DNA of 64,000 nucleotides from an uncultured Oxalobacteraceae bacterium (GCA_903893945.1 CAITOF010000095.1:43449-107448); one strand, 5' to 3'. Counted from the stretch's first letter, positions 1 to 10,185 are shown. Made by a program: numbers and translations. Notes: generated by a model not told the origin, from the sequence alone.

Positions 1-579
1 CATGTGCGCGATGAATTCATTCACGAGCTCAAGCCCAATGGCCTGGTCAAGATGGTGCTGGCGGGAGAACAGAGTGAGGTCGGCATTGAATCAACCATCG
101 TCGATTTAAGCCGACTGGCGGCGCATGGTCCTGTCCTGCTCCGACCGGGTCACATCACCAGCGGTCAGTTGGCTGCGGTGCTGGGCAGGAAACTGACTGC
201 ACCGGCAACGGGTCACGAGACGCCACGCGCTTCGGGCACGCTGGAAGCGCACTACGCCCCCCACACGCCACTGGTGGTAATTCAACCGGCGCAGCTTGAT
301 CCGGTTTTAGGGCAACTGCAACGCGCCAACAGAACAACTGCGCTTCTGACCTACGCCACACCGCCCCGCAACGACTGTGTCAGCCAGATCGATCTCTCTG
401 AGCAGGCCACCGAATATGCCTATGAACTTTATGCCAGCCTGCGAAAACTGGACATGGCCGCCGCCGACGTGATCCTTGTCGTTGCGCCGCCCGACAACGC
501 CGACTGGCACGGCGTGCACGATCGCCTGAAACGCGCTGCCCATGATTCACTGGGTGTGCTGGCCCGGTTAATAAAGTAA
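1..579 (+). CDS. Sua5/YciO/YrdC-family threonylcarbamoyl-AMP synthase, C-terminal part (5' end outside window)
   Basis: Open from the window edge; residues GEQSEVGIESTIVDLS...LLRPGHIT and ASGTLEAHYAPHTPL are typical of Sua5/YwlC proteins. Confidence 0.85.
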   Translation, partial: HVRDEFIHELKPNGLVKMVLAGEQSEVGIESTIVDLSRLAAHGPVLLRPGHITSGQLAAVLGRKLTAPATGHETPRASGTLEAHYAPHTPLVVIQPAQLDPVLGQLQRANRTTALLTYATPPRNDCVSQIDLSEQATEYAYELYASLRKLDMAAADVILVVAPPDNADWHGVHDRLKRAAHDSLGVLARLIK

Positions 580-791
580 CCGGCCACGCTGTCTGCCCGG
601 CGCCTATCGGGCAACATTTAGGCAACATTTCCCGCCACAGTCAGAATTTCCCGGGTCCTGGCAAAGGGCGGCGCATGCATGTAGATGGCGCCATTAATTT
701 TATGCAGAACGGTTGCGCAACCACCGGCAATGACTGCCACACGTTCAGGTACTTTTTCTGGCTCGATATGGTGTGTCGGGTGATCATAAAA

Positions 792-2057
792 CTAGTTCTC
801 CGGCACCATAAAGGTTAGCAGGGCACCGAGGGTCATTGATGCGGCCATCATCACCATGCCGGTATCCGTGCTGTGGGTCAATTGTTTTAGCCACCCGACC
901 GAATACGGACTGACAAATCCGGCCAGATTGCCCAAGGAATTGATCAGCGCAATGCCACCAGCCGCGGCACGGCCACGCAAAATCGCCGTCGGCAAACTCC
1001 AGAACAGGGGGAATGTCGTCAACACGCCCATTGTCGCCAGCGTAAGCGAGATCATCGCCCATGTCGTATTATGCGCAAAAGCGGTACACAGTAACAGACC
1101 TGTACACCCTGCCATGGCTGGCAGGATGATGTGCCAGCGGCGCTCCTGGTGTTTATCGGCACTATGGCCGATTAAAACCATCGTCACCGCAGCGGCCAGG
1201 TACGGCACGGCAGTCAGCAGACCAATATTCAGGGTATTGCTCACGCCCGTGGATTTGATGATGGTCGGGAGCCAGAAACTGACTCCGTACAGGCCCATCA
1301 CAAAGCAGAAATAAATTAATGCCATGTGCCAGACCACCCTGGACCTTACGACATCCCTGAATCCGGATTCGGGTTTATGCAGGTTATCTTCTCGAACCAG
1401 ATCAGTCAGCAGCTGCTTCCCGGTTGGACATAACCAGTCTGCATCACTTATGCCATTATCGAGAAACAAAAAGACCACCCCGCCCAGAATGAGCGAAGGA
1501 ATGGCTTCAATCAGAAACATCCATTGCCATCCGGCCAACCCGGCCACACCGGGCATCGTGTTCATGATCCATCCGGATAAAGGACCACCGACGATGCCTG
1601 ATACCGCCACAGCGGTCATGAACATCGCAGTAATTTTTCCGCGACGTCGCGCCGGATACCAGTAAGTAAGATACAGGATCACACCCGGGAAAAAACCTGC
1701 TTCGGCAACGCCCAACAAGAACCGCATTGCATAAAATGAGGCGGGAGTATTTACAAAAATCATGGCCGCCGAAATGATTCCCCAACTGACCATGATACGG
1801 GCAATCCAGAGCCGCGCGCCAACCCGGTGTAAAATGATATTGCTCGGCACTTCAAACAGAAAATATCCAATAAAGAAGATCCCCGCTCCGAGCCCGTAGA
1901 CCGTCTCACTGAAACCCAGATCTGCCAGCATCTGAAGTTTGGCAAAGCCGACATTCACCCGATCCAGATACGAAGCGACAAAGCACAGGAACAGGATCGG
2001 CAGAAGGCGTCTTGTCACTTTTCTATAGGTAATTTTTTCAAACTCGGTATCGGTCAT
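792..2057 (-). CDS. MFS transporter, anion:cation symporter (ACS)-like family
   Basis: 421 aa, many hydrophobic segments; 'SYLDRVNVGFAKLQM' and 'GYFLFEVPSNIILHRVGARLWIARIMVSWG' are hallmarks of ACS-type MFS permeases. Confidence 0.88.
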   Translation of the reverse strand: MTDTEFEKITYRKVTRRLLPILFLCFVASYLDRVNVGFAKLQMLADLGFSETVYGLGAGIFFIGYFLFEVPSNIILHRVGARLWIARIMVSWGIISAAMIFVNTPASFYAMRFLLGVAEAGFFPGVILYLTYWYPARRRGKITAMFMTAVAVSGIVGGPLSGWIMNTMPGVAGLAGWQWMFLIEAIPSLILGGVVFLFLDNGISDADWLCPTGKQLLTDLVREDNLHKPESGFRDVVRSRVVWHMALIYFCFVMGLYGVSFWLPTIIKSTGVSNTLNIGLLTAVPYLAAAVTMVLIGHSADKHQERRWHIILPAMAGCTGLLLCTAFAHNTTWAMISLTLATMGVLTTFPLFWSLPTAILRGRAAAGGIALINSLGNLAGFVSPYSVGWLKQLTHSTDTGMVMMAASMTLGALLTFMVPEN

Positions 2058-2176
2058 GATTTATTTGGAATTGTTTAAAAATTAAGTTCAACAGAAATCA
2101 GCGAACCGGTCACAGGCCCTGATAGTGCGTTACAAATCTGATGTCAACCAGAGCGGCCATTTGCCGTTAGAATCTT

Positions 2177-2713
2177 ATGCACTTTTTGGATCAGGAACTG
2201 AACATGAAACACGTCTTTTTATTGGCACTCATCGCTACCCTGCCTTTGGTCGGGCTGGCACAGGAACAGGTGCCGCTGCAGGATGGGCCTGTGCAGGCGC
2301 CCATGGCCGCACCTGCCGCCAATGTCCCTGTGGGTGACCAGGGTTATTATGGTCAGGTGGATCTTGCAAATAATGCGCCACCGCCCGTTATTTATTCAAC
2401 ACCGGTGGTGGTCCAGCCAGCGCCGCAGGGTGCCTACTATCCCCCGGTCTATCTGCGCGTGCCACCCGGTTATTATCAGAACTGGCCTCAATACTGCGGC
2501 TTTTATAATGCCTGTTATTACCCGGTATTTTTCGTTCAGGATGTCTGGTATCTCAATGTTTACGCGCCCTGGTACCGCCGCTATTACCCCTACGGACGTC
2601 CGGGATTTGTCGCGTCAGTTTATTTCAATCCCCATTATGGCGGATACCGCGGCGGATATGGCTATACCCCGCGTGGTTACGGCCCCCGCCGTGAATTTGA
2701 GCAGCGTCGCTGA
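2177..2713 (+). CDS. Hypothetical secreted Pro/Tyr/Gly-rich protein
   Basis: Signal-peptide-like segment MKHVFLLALIATLPLVGLAQ (probable start 2204), then a YYPPVYLRVPPGYYQNWPQYCGFYNACYYPVFFV low-complexity region. Confidence 0.65.
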   Translation: MHFLDQELNMKHVFLLALIATLPLVGLAQEQVPLQDGPVQAPMAAPAANVPVGDQGYYGQVDLANNAPPPVIYSTPVVVQPAPQGAYYPPVYLRVPPGYYQNWPQYCGFYNACYYPVFFVQDVWYLNVYAPWYRRYYPYGRPGFVASVYFNPHYGGYRGGYGYTPRGYGPRREFEQRR

Positions 2714-2722
2714 GCAACAGAG

Positions 2723-2745
2723 ATGCCGGCCAAAATGGCTGGCAT
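2723..2745. other. Stem-loop between convergent genes
   Basis: atgccggcca-aaa-tggctggcat: 10-bp stem with one G.U-type mismatch; no T tract, so terminator function is uncertain. Confidence 0.4.
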
Positions 2746-2763
2746 GTTGGCTCAACGGGCAGA

Positions 2764-3255
2764 TTAATCACTGCCCAACAGTTGCCCACCATGGTAAAGG
2801 AGCGGCGCGCCTGGTGTAAATTCACATTTTTCCACTGCACCAACGAAAATGATATGGTCCCCTTCGGGATAACGGCGCCGGTTGCTGCATTCAAACCAGG
2901 CGATTGCACCGGCAATGACGGGATATCCGTTTGGTGACAGGCTGTATTCAATTCCCTGAAACCGGTCTTTGCCCGATGCTGAAAACTGGTCTGCAACGGA
3001 CTTCTGGTTCGCTGCCAGCACATTAACGACATAATGCGAATTAACGGTAAATAATGGCAGGGTCGATGAGACGTCAGACAGGCTCCAGAGAATTAACGGT
3101 GGATCCAGCGACACGGAATTGAATGAACTGGCCGTAATACCCCAAAAATTACCGTTGGGCATTCTGGTGGTAATAACCGTGACCCCCGTGGCAAATTGCG
3201 ACAACGCGCCTTTGAAATGCGATGGGTCAATGACATGCGGTGGTGATTTTTTCAT
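2764..3255 (-). CDS. Flavin reductase family protein (FMN-binding split barrel)
   Basis: 'FKGALSQFATGVTVITTRMPNGNFWGITASSFNSVSLDPPLILWSL' is a classic flavin reductase-like N-terminus. Confidence 0.9.
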   Translation of the reverse strand: MKKSPPHVIDPSHFKGALSQFATGVTVITTRMPNGNFWGITASSFNSVSLDPPLILWSLSDVSSTLPLFTVNSHYVVNVLAANQKSVADQFSASGKDRFQGIEYSLSPNGYPVIAGAIAWFECSNRRRYPEGDHIIFVGAVEKCEFTPGAPLLYHGGQLLGSD

Positions 3256-3260
3256 TTGGT

Positions 3261-6095
3261 TTATACCGTCGAATTTTTATCGGCACGGCGTTGCAGGACA
3301 AAAATCGGTTGAGCCCATTCCGCCTCTTTTTTCTTTTTGCTGGTAATTAAGGTTAATTCTGACGGATCATACACATCCGTATTATGCGTCAATGGTGTGG
3401 TCATCAGATATTGTGCATCAGTGTTTTTCAGGAATTCACCCACTAGCTGAATATTACGAATGTCCAGATGGGCAAACGGCTCATCGATAAACACAAAGCC
3501 ACCACTACCGTCTTCGGACTTCAGCAGGCCTATCAATAATATCAGCGATTTCATGACCTGTTGACCACCGGATGCCTCTCCATCGTTCATGCCTATGATA
3601 CCTTTGCCATCAAATTTGAAGCGCACATGCAATCCGGCCTGGGCAAGCTGTATGTCGTCGTTCTCCAGTCGGACCGGATCGGCATGGACCTCAATGCCTG
3701 CCAGTTCGCCAAGCTGTTTGATATTTTTGGCGTATATTTTTATGGTATACCGAAGTCGCTCAATATAAGCGCCGCGCGCGTTCGAGGTCGCTTCCTTGGC
3801 GCGATTATTCTGGTAACGACGCTCCTCGGTTTCAGCCTGTTGGCCCGTCAGTTGATGATGCAGGCGATGGTGCTGATCCACCACAGTCGCATCCGTTTCC
3901 CACTCTTCGCCGGAAATATCCTGATCGATACTCTTTATACGCAATTCAACCTGGCGTGAATTTTCATATCGCTCCACCAGACCATCCAGATAACTTTCCT
4001 TGCGCCACCCGGCGGGCAATTTGCTCCAGCCATGACGGCTGTCTTTCAGCACCTGCGCCTGAGTGCTGCGTTCCTGCGCCAGGCGCTGCTCATTGTCACG
4101 GTTTTGCTGCTCCGACATCGACAGATGCTTCTGCGCTTCCTGCCACGCTATTTCAGAGCGCGTCTTGCTTACCGTGGCCTGTTTTAGAAGATCACCCAAT
4201 TCACCCAGTCGACCGCCGACTTCAGTGCGCAATTTTCTGAGCGGCTCAACATTGCGGCTCGCCTCCGCAAATTCATCGCGTCGTGCATGCAATTCCTTGG
4301 CTGCATCGACACCGGCCAGGCGGGTTTTCAGGTCACTGACACTGCCAGCCAGTTTGCTGATATCCAGCGTCAGTTGGTCTTCCTGCTGTTCCAGCCTGGG
4401 CAAGCTGGCCTGCAGCGCTTCCAGACGCTGCGTGCGCCCGGCCTGACCGAATCGGTAGCGCGCCACCTCGACGAACAGCGAACGACCGCCACGACGTTCA
4501 GAATGGAATGCTTCAGGAGTAATCCATTCTTCGGATCCGGATAATTTCATTCCCTCCGCGATGCTGTCAACGCGCTGTATCCGTTTTAACTGGTCGATCA
4601 ACCACGATGGGACGGGTGCGCTGAACCTGACCACCGCAAACAGACTGGCATCCTGTTTCGCGTTCACTTTCGGCGCACTGATGCGCTCCGGAACAATGAA
4701 GTGCGGATAGCGCAGCCGCTCGGCAACCCTGAAAGCGGCTGAGGCGTCCTGCGATTTTTCCAGCAGCATTACGTAGGAAAAGCCTTTCAGCACACCTTCA
4801 ACAGCGCCCTGCCAGCGCGGATCAATGACATCCACCACATCGGCCAGCATCACATGGTGGATGTTATCCTCGGTCAACGCGCGGCGCATACTGCGCACAT
4901 GTTCAGGATCAGGTACGCCCGTCTTATTTTGCAGCGCGTCAATAGTCGCCTGCTGTTCGGCAATTTTTTCGCTGAGCTCGGTGCGTCGCTGTTTTTGCTG
5001 TGCCAGCAGGGCCTCCTGCTGCTCCAGTTGCCGGGTGGTTTCAGCGATATCGGCGCCCGATTCGGCAGCCAGCTTTTCCAGACGCTGCTTCTGTTCCAGG
5101 AGATTTTCCTGCGGTTTTAATTGCACATTAATGTCGGACAAGCGCTTCTGCAGCTCTTTTTCTTCCAGTTCCAGGGTACCTTCGTGTTTCAGGTTATCCG
5201 TAAATTGTCGCGCCTTTTCGGCAAGTTCGGTCCGCTGTCCGCTCAACTGCTGGTCCTGCAGCTGAAGATTTCTTTTCGCCGCGCGCAGACTTTGACTCAC
5301 TGCCAGAAACTGCTTGCGGGTCTCCAGATACTGCAGGCTGGGCAGAATCTGCTCGAGCAGATCACGCCGCTCACGCGTCTTGTTTTCCCATTGGTGATAA
5401 TTGGCGACCCGCAGACGCAAGCCCTCCAGATTGGTCTTGGCTATTTCCAGTTCGGCTTCAAATTGCTGAAGCTCGATTTCAGTATCGTTCTGATGGCGTT
5501 TGGCCTCATCGTAGGCATCCAGCACTTCCTTGTCGCCAAAAACCTGAAACACCAGATCAAGCAGTTGCCGTGGCGCGTATTCGCACAGCTTGTCGGTTTC
5601 ACCCTGTTCCAGGGCCAGTACTTTCGCCATGGCAGGCGACAACCCTGCATTGGCCAGACGTTTGCGATAGGTTTCAACCCCCAGCCAATCGGTTGCGTCT
5701 ATCACTTCTTCCACTTCGACACTACCGGGTCGCATCAGATACTGGCGCTTCCAGTCACCACCATTTTTCTGGATCTGGCATATCAGCGTCACTTCATCTT
5801 CACTGAAAAATCCTGAAGACCGGAACGGACGGTTGGATAGTTGCCGACCCACTGGCTTATTGTCCACCACTGCGCGTAGCCATGCGATGGGCTGACCGGA
5901 ATGGCGTGCATAATGTTTGTAGGTCCGTCCCATCGAACAATCCAGCCCAAACAGGGTACGCAGTGCATCAAGCAGGGTTGTTTTACCCGATCCGTTTTGT
6001 CCCGATATGGTGATGATTTTTGCGTCCAGCGGAATATTTTTGATACGTTGCCAATAGTCCCAATGCACGAGTTCCAGCGATTTTATATGAAACAT
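3261..6095 (-). CDS. mksB: MksB-like condensin SMC ATPase
   Basis: 944 aa; Walker A GQNGSGKTTLLDAL, long coiled coil with hinge-like centre, signature ASGGQQVMKSLILLIG, Walker B GGFVFIDEPFAHLD; follows MksE- and MksF-like genes. Confidence 0.85.
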   Translation of the reverse strand: MFHIKSLELVHWDYWQRIKNIPLDAKIITISGQNGSGKTTLLDALRTLFGLDCSMGRTYKHYARHSGQPIAWLRAVVDNKPVGRQLSNRPFRSSGFFSEDEVTLICQIQKNGGDWKRQYLMRPGSVEVEEVIDATDWLGVETYRKRLANAGLSPAMAKVLALEQGETDKLCEYAPRQLLDLVFQVFGDKEVLDAYDEAKRHQNDTEIELQQFEAELEIAKTNLEGLRLRVANYHQWENKTRERRDLLEQILPSLQYLETRKQFLAVSQSLRAAKRNLQLQDQQLSGQRTELAEKARQFTDNLKHEGTLELEEKELQKRLSDINVQLKPQENLLEQKQRLEKLAAESGADIAETTRQLEQQEALLAQQKQRRTELSEKIAEQQATIDALQNKTGVPDPEHVRSMRRALTEDNIHHVMLADVVDVIDPRWQGAVEGVLKGFSYVMLLEKSQDASAAFRVAERLRYPHFIVPERISAPKVNAKQDASLFAVVRFSAPVPSWLIDQLKRIQRVDSIAEGMKLSGSEEWITPEAFHSERRGGRSLFVEVARYRFGQAGRTQRLEALQASLPRLEQQEDQLTLDISKLAGSVSDLKTRLAGVDAAKELHARRDEFAEASRNVEPLRKLRTEVGGRLGELGDLLKQATVSKTRSEIAWQEAQKHLSMSEQQNRDNEQRLAQERSTQAQVLKDSRHGWSKLPAGWRKESYLDGLVERYENSRQVELRIKSIDQDISGEEWETDATVVDQHHRLHHQLTGQQAETEERRYQNNRAKEATSNARGAYIERLRYTIKIYAKNIKQLGELAGIEVHADPVRLENDDIQLAQAGLHVRFKFDGKGIIGMNDGEASGGQQVMKSLILLIGLLKSEDGSGGFVFIDEPFAHLDIRNIQLVGEFLKNTDAQYLMTTPLTHNTDVYDPSELTLITSKKKKEAEWAQPIFVLQRRADKNSTV

Positions 6096-6099
6096 GATT

Positions 6100-6741
6100 T
6101 TATTCTTGGTTTGTTATTGGATTCAGTTTAAATATGTCCGCCAGAGCGCCGTTGATGATACGTTCCTTCAGCGCGTCGGTATCCATCATCAGGTCAAGCA
6201 GCGGACCTTCGCAGATCAGATCGCCGCGTCGCTCGATAAATCCCAATCGATTCAGACTGCCCAGGTTCATATCCATTTTGGTTTTCTTCCCAAGCTTGTC
6301 GCCAAAGTCACTTAACAGCGCCTTATAGGAAATTCCCATCGAGGCTTCGGCGGCGCGCGGCATCGGCTTTTCCTTGCCAAACATTTCGCTCTGATCCTGT
6401 TCACCCAGCAGATGCAGTGATTGCCGTTCCCGTTTGGGCAGGATAATCAGCGCCCACAAAACAACCAGCAGGGCAACCCCGTCGCGTGCCAGGCCAAAAT
6501 TATTGTTCTGCCAGGTATCACGCGCGCCAAATACTTTGGATTCCACGTCGCGTATCAACGCCAGCGTGACATGATCCGCATAGACGTTATCAACGAACTT
6601 CATGCCGCAGGCAAGCAGTCGTGCATCGACATCCGCGCGAAACAGTTCATCGGTCAGTGCACGCTTGACCAGCTTGTCTTCACGTTTTAACGTCTGGTGC
6701 GTAATCAGTCGTGCGATCAGTTGTTGGGATTCTTGGTTCAT
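6100..6741 (-). CDS. mksE: MksE-like condensin subunit (KITE-type)
   Basis: 213 aa between the MksF-like and SMC ORFs with 2-5 bp spacing; size and position match MksE. Confidence 0.78.
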   Translation of the reverse strand: MNQESQQLIARLITHQTLKREDKLVKRALTDELFRADVDARLLACGMKFVDNVYADHVTLALIRDVESKVFGARDTWQNNNFGLARDGVALLVVLWALIILPKRERQSLHLLGEQDQSEMFGKEKPMPRAAEASMGISYKALLSDFGDKLGKKTKMDMNLGSLNRLGFIERRGDLICEGPLLDLMMDTDALKERIINGALADIFKLNPITNQE

Positions 6742-6743
6742 TG

Positions 6744-8078
6744 TCAGTTATTATTAAAATTGGTCAATTTTGCGTCCGACAGGGCGGCCACGGTGCTGTC
6801 GTCGACCTGTTTCAGGTTATCCGTCAGGGTGAATTGCAAGGGCAACCCGGACAAACGTGCTGTCGCACCCTGCAGGCTGGATTGGTCCTGGTCGCCGATT
6901 AACGGCAGCAGGGAAGCCCGATACGAAGCGATCGCGAAACTGTTCGGCAACAAGACCCTGGCAATGTCGACACCGTCCGGCAGACCAGGTGCTGCCGAAA
7001 CAGTCTGCGCCGTGTCAAGTAACGATACCAGCCAGGTATCCAGTTGTGTGTACAGCACCGCGTCATCCTGTAGCTGAAACTCGGTATCGCTACCGGTCGG
7101 CAGCTGGAAATTCTGGTTCTGACGCTCTGCAAACAGTTCGGCTTCGGCGACATCAATCATTTCAGCCGGTGTGGCGAATAACGGGGTGACCGGTATATCG
7201 ATGGCATCATCAGCCAGCGACGCGATATCGGGATGGGCCATCAGCCAGCTCTTGATATCGGTGGTTGATAAACCCGACTGGCCCAAATGCACGCGCTGCC
7301 GTTCGACCTGATTCAATGCGCGCGAAAACATGCCCTGCATATTCAGCAAGGCACTTTGTGCCCGACCTATGGCCTGGGCGGTGCGTTGTGTCAACGGGTC
7401 GGCGTTGCCATCTCGGGTAATCGAGTAAATGATCCGGGTACCTTTTTCAACCCAGTCGCAGGCATTATTCCATTTGCTCTGCGAAGCACGTAACCGGTAC
7501 TCCGAGCCTGACGCAATTGCATCTCGAAATTCGTCAGTCAGTTCAATTAACCGGCCCAGCAAATGCTGCAGCTGCTCAACTGTCACGCCGCCCAGCGCCT
7601 GTGCACCGGCCACCTGGGTCAGCAGAAAGCCCATGTCCGCCTGATCGGTATCCGTATCGGTCACGAATAAACCATCTAGTGCCGACAGGACGTTGCGTGC
7701 CAGAGGAGCGACCCGGTAGAGCGAGGTGCTGGTTTCCCAGATCAGCAACTGATGCTGGCGCAAGCGTGCCAGCACCGTTTCCAGACTGTCTGGCTGGAGA
7801 TAGGCCAGTTTGGCGTTGATGTCCGCCCGGCTGAAACTGGACGATTCGGTGTCACCGGCCAGCTCGCGCAATACCAGCAAACGTATCAGTACACTGTCAA
7901 ATCCGCCGTGGAACAGCGCAGTGAATGCCTGGATGACAGGTTGAGATCGTTTTAATTGGTAAACCTGTTCGATATCATCGAATGCAACGTCAGGCTTGAA
8001 GTAGGCTTGAAGCGAACTGCTTTGATCGTCGGGTTCCTGGTTTTCGTGGGAAATGGGTCCATTTTGCATGGACAGCAT
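6744..8078 (-). CDS. mksF: MksF-like condensin subunit (kleisin)
   Basis: 444 aa, first gene of a tightly packed mksFEB-type operon; helical winged-helix-like N-terminus. Confidence 0.78.
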   Translation of the reverse strand: MLSMQNGPISHENQEPDDQSSSLQAYFKPDVAFDDIEQVYQLKRSQPVIQAFTALFHGGFDSVLIRLLVLRELAGDTESSSFSRADINAKLAYLQPDSLETVLARLRQHQLLIWETSTSLYRVAPLARNVLSALDGLFVTDTDTDQADMGFLLTQVAGAQALGGVTVEQLQHLLGRLIELTDEFRDAIASGSEYRLRASQSKWNNACDWVEKGTRIIYSITRDGNADPLTQRTAQAIGRAQSALLNMQGMFSRALNQVERQRVHLGQSGLSTTDIKSWLMAHPDIASLADDAIDIPVTPLFATPAEMIDVAEAELFAERQNQNFQLPTGSDTEFQLQDDAVLYTQLDTWLVSLLDTAQTVSAAPGLPDGVDIARVLLPNSFAIASYRASLLPLIGDQDQSSLQGATARLSGLPLQFTLTDNLKQVDDSTVAALSDAKLTNFNNN

Positions 8079-8206
8079 TTTAACCCAGAAACAGCCCTAC
8101 AGCAGCAGCCAGCACCGTTTCGCGATGAGCCGCCCCGCTGTGCTTTTCGCCATGACTGGCGTGTACCTCAGAGAATTGCAATATTATTCACATAACCGGT
8201 TGGACA

Positions 8207-9232
8207 TCAGAACATGTCGACGTCACTATTCATCGTCGTTGCCTGCAATTTGCCGGAAGCGATCAACTCTTCATAAAACACGGTCTGGTTACGACCGTTT
8301 TCTTTTGCGTAGTACAACGCCTTGTCGGCCCTGTCCATGATAGTGACCGACAAATCGGATGGACTGATGAACGTGGCGCCAATGCTGACGGTCACGTTGC
8401 CGACTTGCGGGAAGTGGTGCGCCTCAACGACACGACGGAAACGCTCCATGATTGTCTTAGCCAGTTCTTCATTCACATTTTTCAGGACCGCGACGAACTC
8501 TTCACCCCCGACCCGGAACAGCAGGTCATATTCCCGGAAGGTTTCGGTCATGCATTGCGAAAAATGCAATAAAACTTCATCGCCCACCAGATGCCCGTAG
8601 GTATCATTGACACTTTTAAACCGGTCTATGTCAAACAGGGCGAGGCAATATTTAACTTTTTCGCCATCGCGCTTGTTCACTTCACCGAGTGAAATGATAA
8701 TTTGCATCATCTTGTCATCAAATGACTTACGGTTCAGCAGACCGGATAGATGATCCCGCTGATTATCATTCAGCAGCGCCAGATAATTCTTGTAAAACCC
8801 GATAAAAATCGACACAAGTTCCTGATTTTGCTGGCTTAATTCCCGGCTTTCGACAGTCAGAAAACCATTCACGCCTTTGGCACCGGACACGGGAAACACA
8901 GCCCGAAAAGTCGGTTCGGGCCCGTGACTGATTTGTTTGATAACGAGGTCATTGCTGTCGCGTGCTTCCAGGTATTCCGGATACTCGTCGAGCAGCATGG
9001 GCTCAGGCAATTCATCCTCGAGCCGCTCTTCATACCCGACCCGCACCAGAAACACCTGCGGATGTTTGGTCGCCAGTTGTTTAAGGGTGCGAACTTCGTA
9101 CAGATTGATGGAATCTGCCACGATGATATTACTTAAGGTCTGGATGATCGAAATCTGAAATGCTTTAATCTCCGGCTTTTCAATTAACTTGGCCAGAGAC
9201 AGCAAAAGTTTGGATACATCCGAATTTGCCAT
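8207..9232 (-). CDS. Diguanylate cyclase (GGDEF domain)
   Basis: GGEEF active site in 'REYDLLFRVGGEEFVAVLKN', intact RxxD I-site (REYD) five residues upstream; start set at MANSDVSKLL within the longer ORF. Confidence 0.92.
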   Translation of the reverse strand: MANSDVSKLLLSLAKLIEKPEIKAFQISIIQTLSNIIVADSINLYEVRTLKQLATKHPQVFLVRVGYEERLEDELPEPMLLDEYPEYLEARDSNDLVIKQISHGPEPTFRAVFPVSGAKGVNGFLTVESRELSQQNQELVSIFIGFYKNYLALLNDNQRDHLSGLLNRKSFDDKMMQIIISLGEVNKRDGEKVKYCLALFDIDRFKSVNDTYGHLVGDEVLLHFSQCMTETFREYDLLFRVGGEEFVAVLKNVNEELAKTIMERFRRVVEAHHFPQVGNVTVSIGATFISPSDLSVTIMDRADKALYYAKENGRNQTVFYEELIASGKLQATTMNSDVDMF

Positions 9233-9366
9233 AACAATAATTAATTTACACTCTATTAACAAATAACCAGCCGGAAATTGCAAAAAAATTAAACCAATTC
9301 TTTTCGCATCCCTGAAAAATGCCTGCTTATGTGGAATGATAGAGCATACGCACCACTTTTTTAAGC

Positions 9367-9978
9367 TTAATTTGCTAAAGCTTTTTCAATATCCCCCACC
9401 AGAGTGCCGCTTTCAGGCGTGGTCACGCTGGTATAGCTGTCGACAATATTTCCTTTGCGATCAATAAGGTATTTATAAAAATTCCATTTGGGCGTCGTGC
9501 CGGTCGCTTTTATAAGTGCCACGTAGAGAGGATTTGCCTCATCGCCATGAACTGAAGATTTGGCAAACATGGGAAATTTCACGCCATAGGTGTTATAACA
9601 AAAATCGGCAATTTCCTTAGATGTACCGGGTTCCTGCTTTCCAAAATCATTGGAAGGGAATCCGAGAACGACCAACCCTTTGTCGCCGTACTTCGCGTAT
9701 AACGCTTCCAATCCCTCATACTGCTTGGTAAATCCGCAAAAACTGGCGGTATTCACAATCAAGACCACCTTGCCTGCATATTGGCACAAGTCCTGCTTGG
9801 CATTGTCCTGAAGGCGATCAAAGGTGTAATGCAGAATCGCCGGACAGGACGGTGCAGGGCCCGACGCTGCAACAGAGGGTACAGGTACTGGTGCCGGGGC
9901 GGCTGTTTGCGCCAGTGCACTGAAACTTGCCCCAACCAGAACACAGAACAGAACGGAATACAGGTTTTTCGGTAACAT
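9367..9978 (-). CDS. Glutathione peroxidase family protein, exported
   Basis: Signal-like N-terminus; 'GKVVLIVNTASFCGFTKQYEGLEALYAKYGDKGLVVLGFPSNDFGKQEPG' and 'WNFYKYLIDRKGNIVDSY'. Confidence 0.93.
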   Translation of the reverse strand: MLPKNLYSVLFCVLVGASFSALAQTAAPAPVPVPSVAASGPAPSCPAILHYTFDRLQDNAKQDLCQYAGKVVLIVNTASFCGFTKQYEGLEALYAKYGDKGLVVLGFPSNDFGKQEPGTSKEIADFCYNTYGVKFPMFAKSSVHGDEANPLYVALIKATGTTPKWNFYKYLIDRKGNIVDSYTSVTTPESGTLVGDIEKALAN

Positions 9979-10185
9979 GATGATATTCCTTCAGAAATGA
10001 ATAACGTAATGTCACAGCTTACCACCTCTGCATTGTTTGCGCAGAATACCCGATGCGTCCCTGCTTCCGGTTCAGTATAGCCAACAGACTGTTTCCGTGG
10101 CCGAACTTTCCTGACACGGCCGACCTGCTATATGATGTCACCATCGCTCCAGCAATTTTGCACACAATGACCCCAGCGCCGACTG

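Noticed and set aside
5121-5816. 231-aa plus-strand ORF opposite mksB
   Set aside because: Antisense to a well-supported SMC gene; no recognisable motifs, a by-product of codon bias
3261-8078. Wadjet anti-plasmid defence system
   Set aside because: The JetD/MksG TOPRIM nuclease subunit is not present next to the mksFEB-like genes
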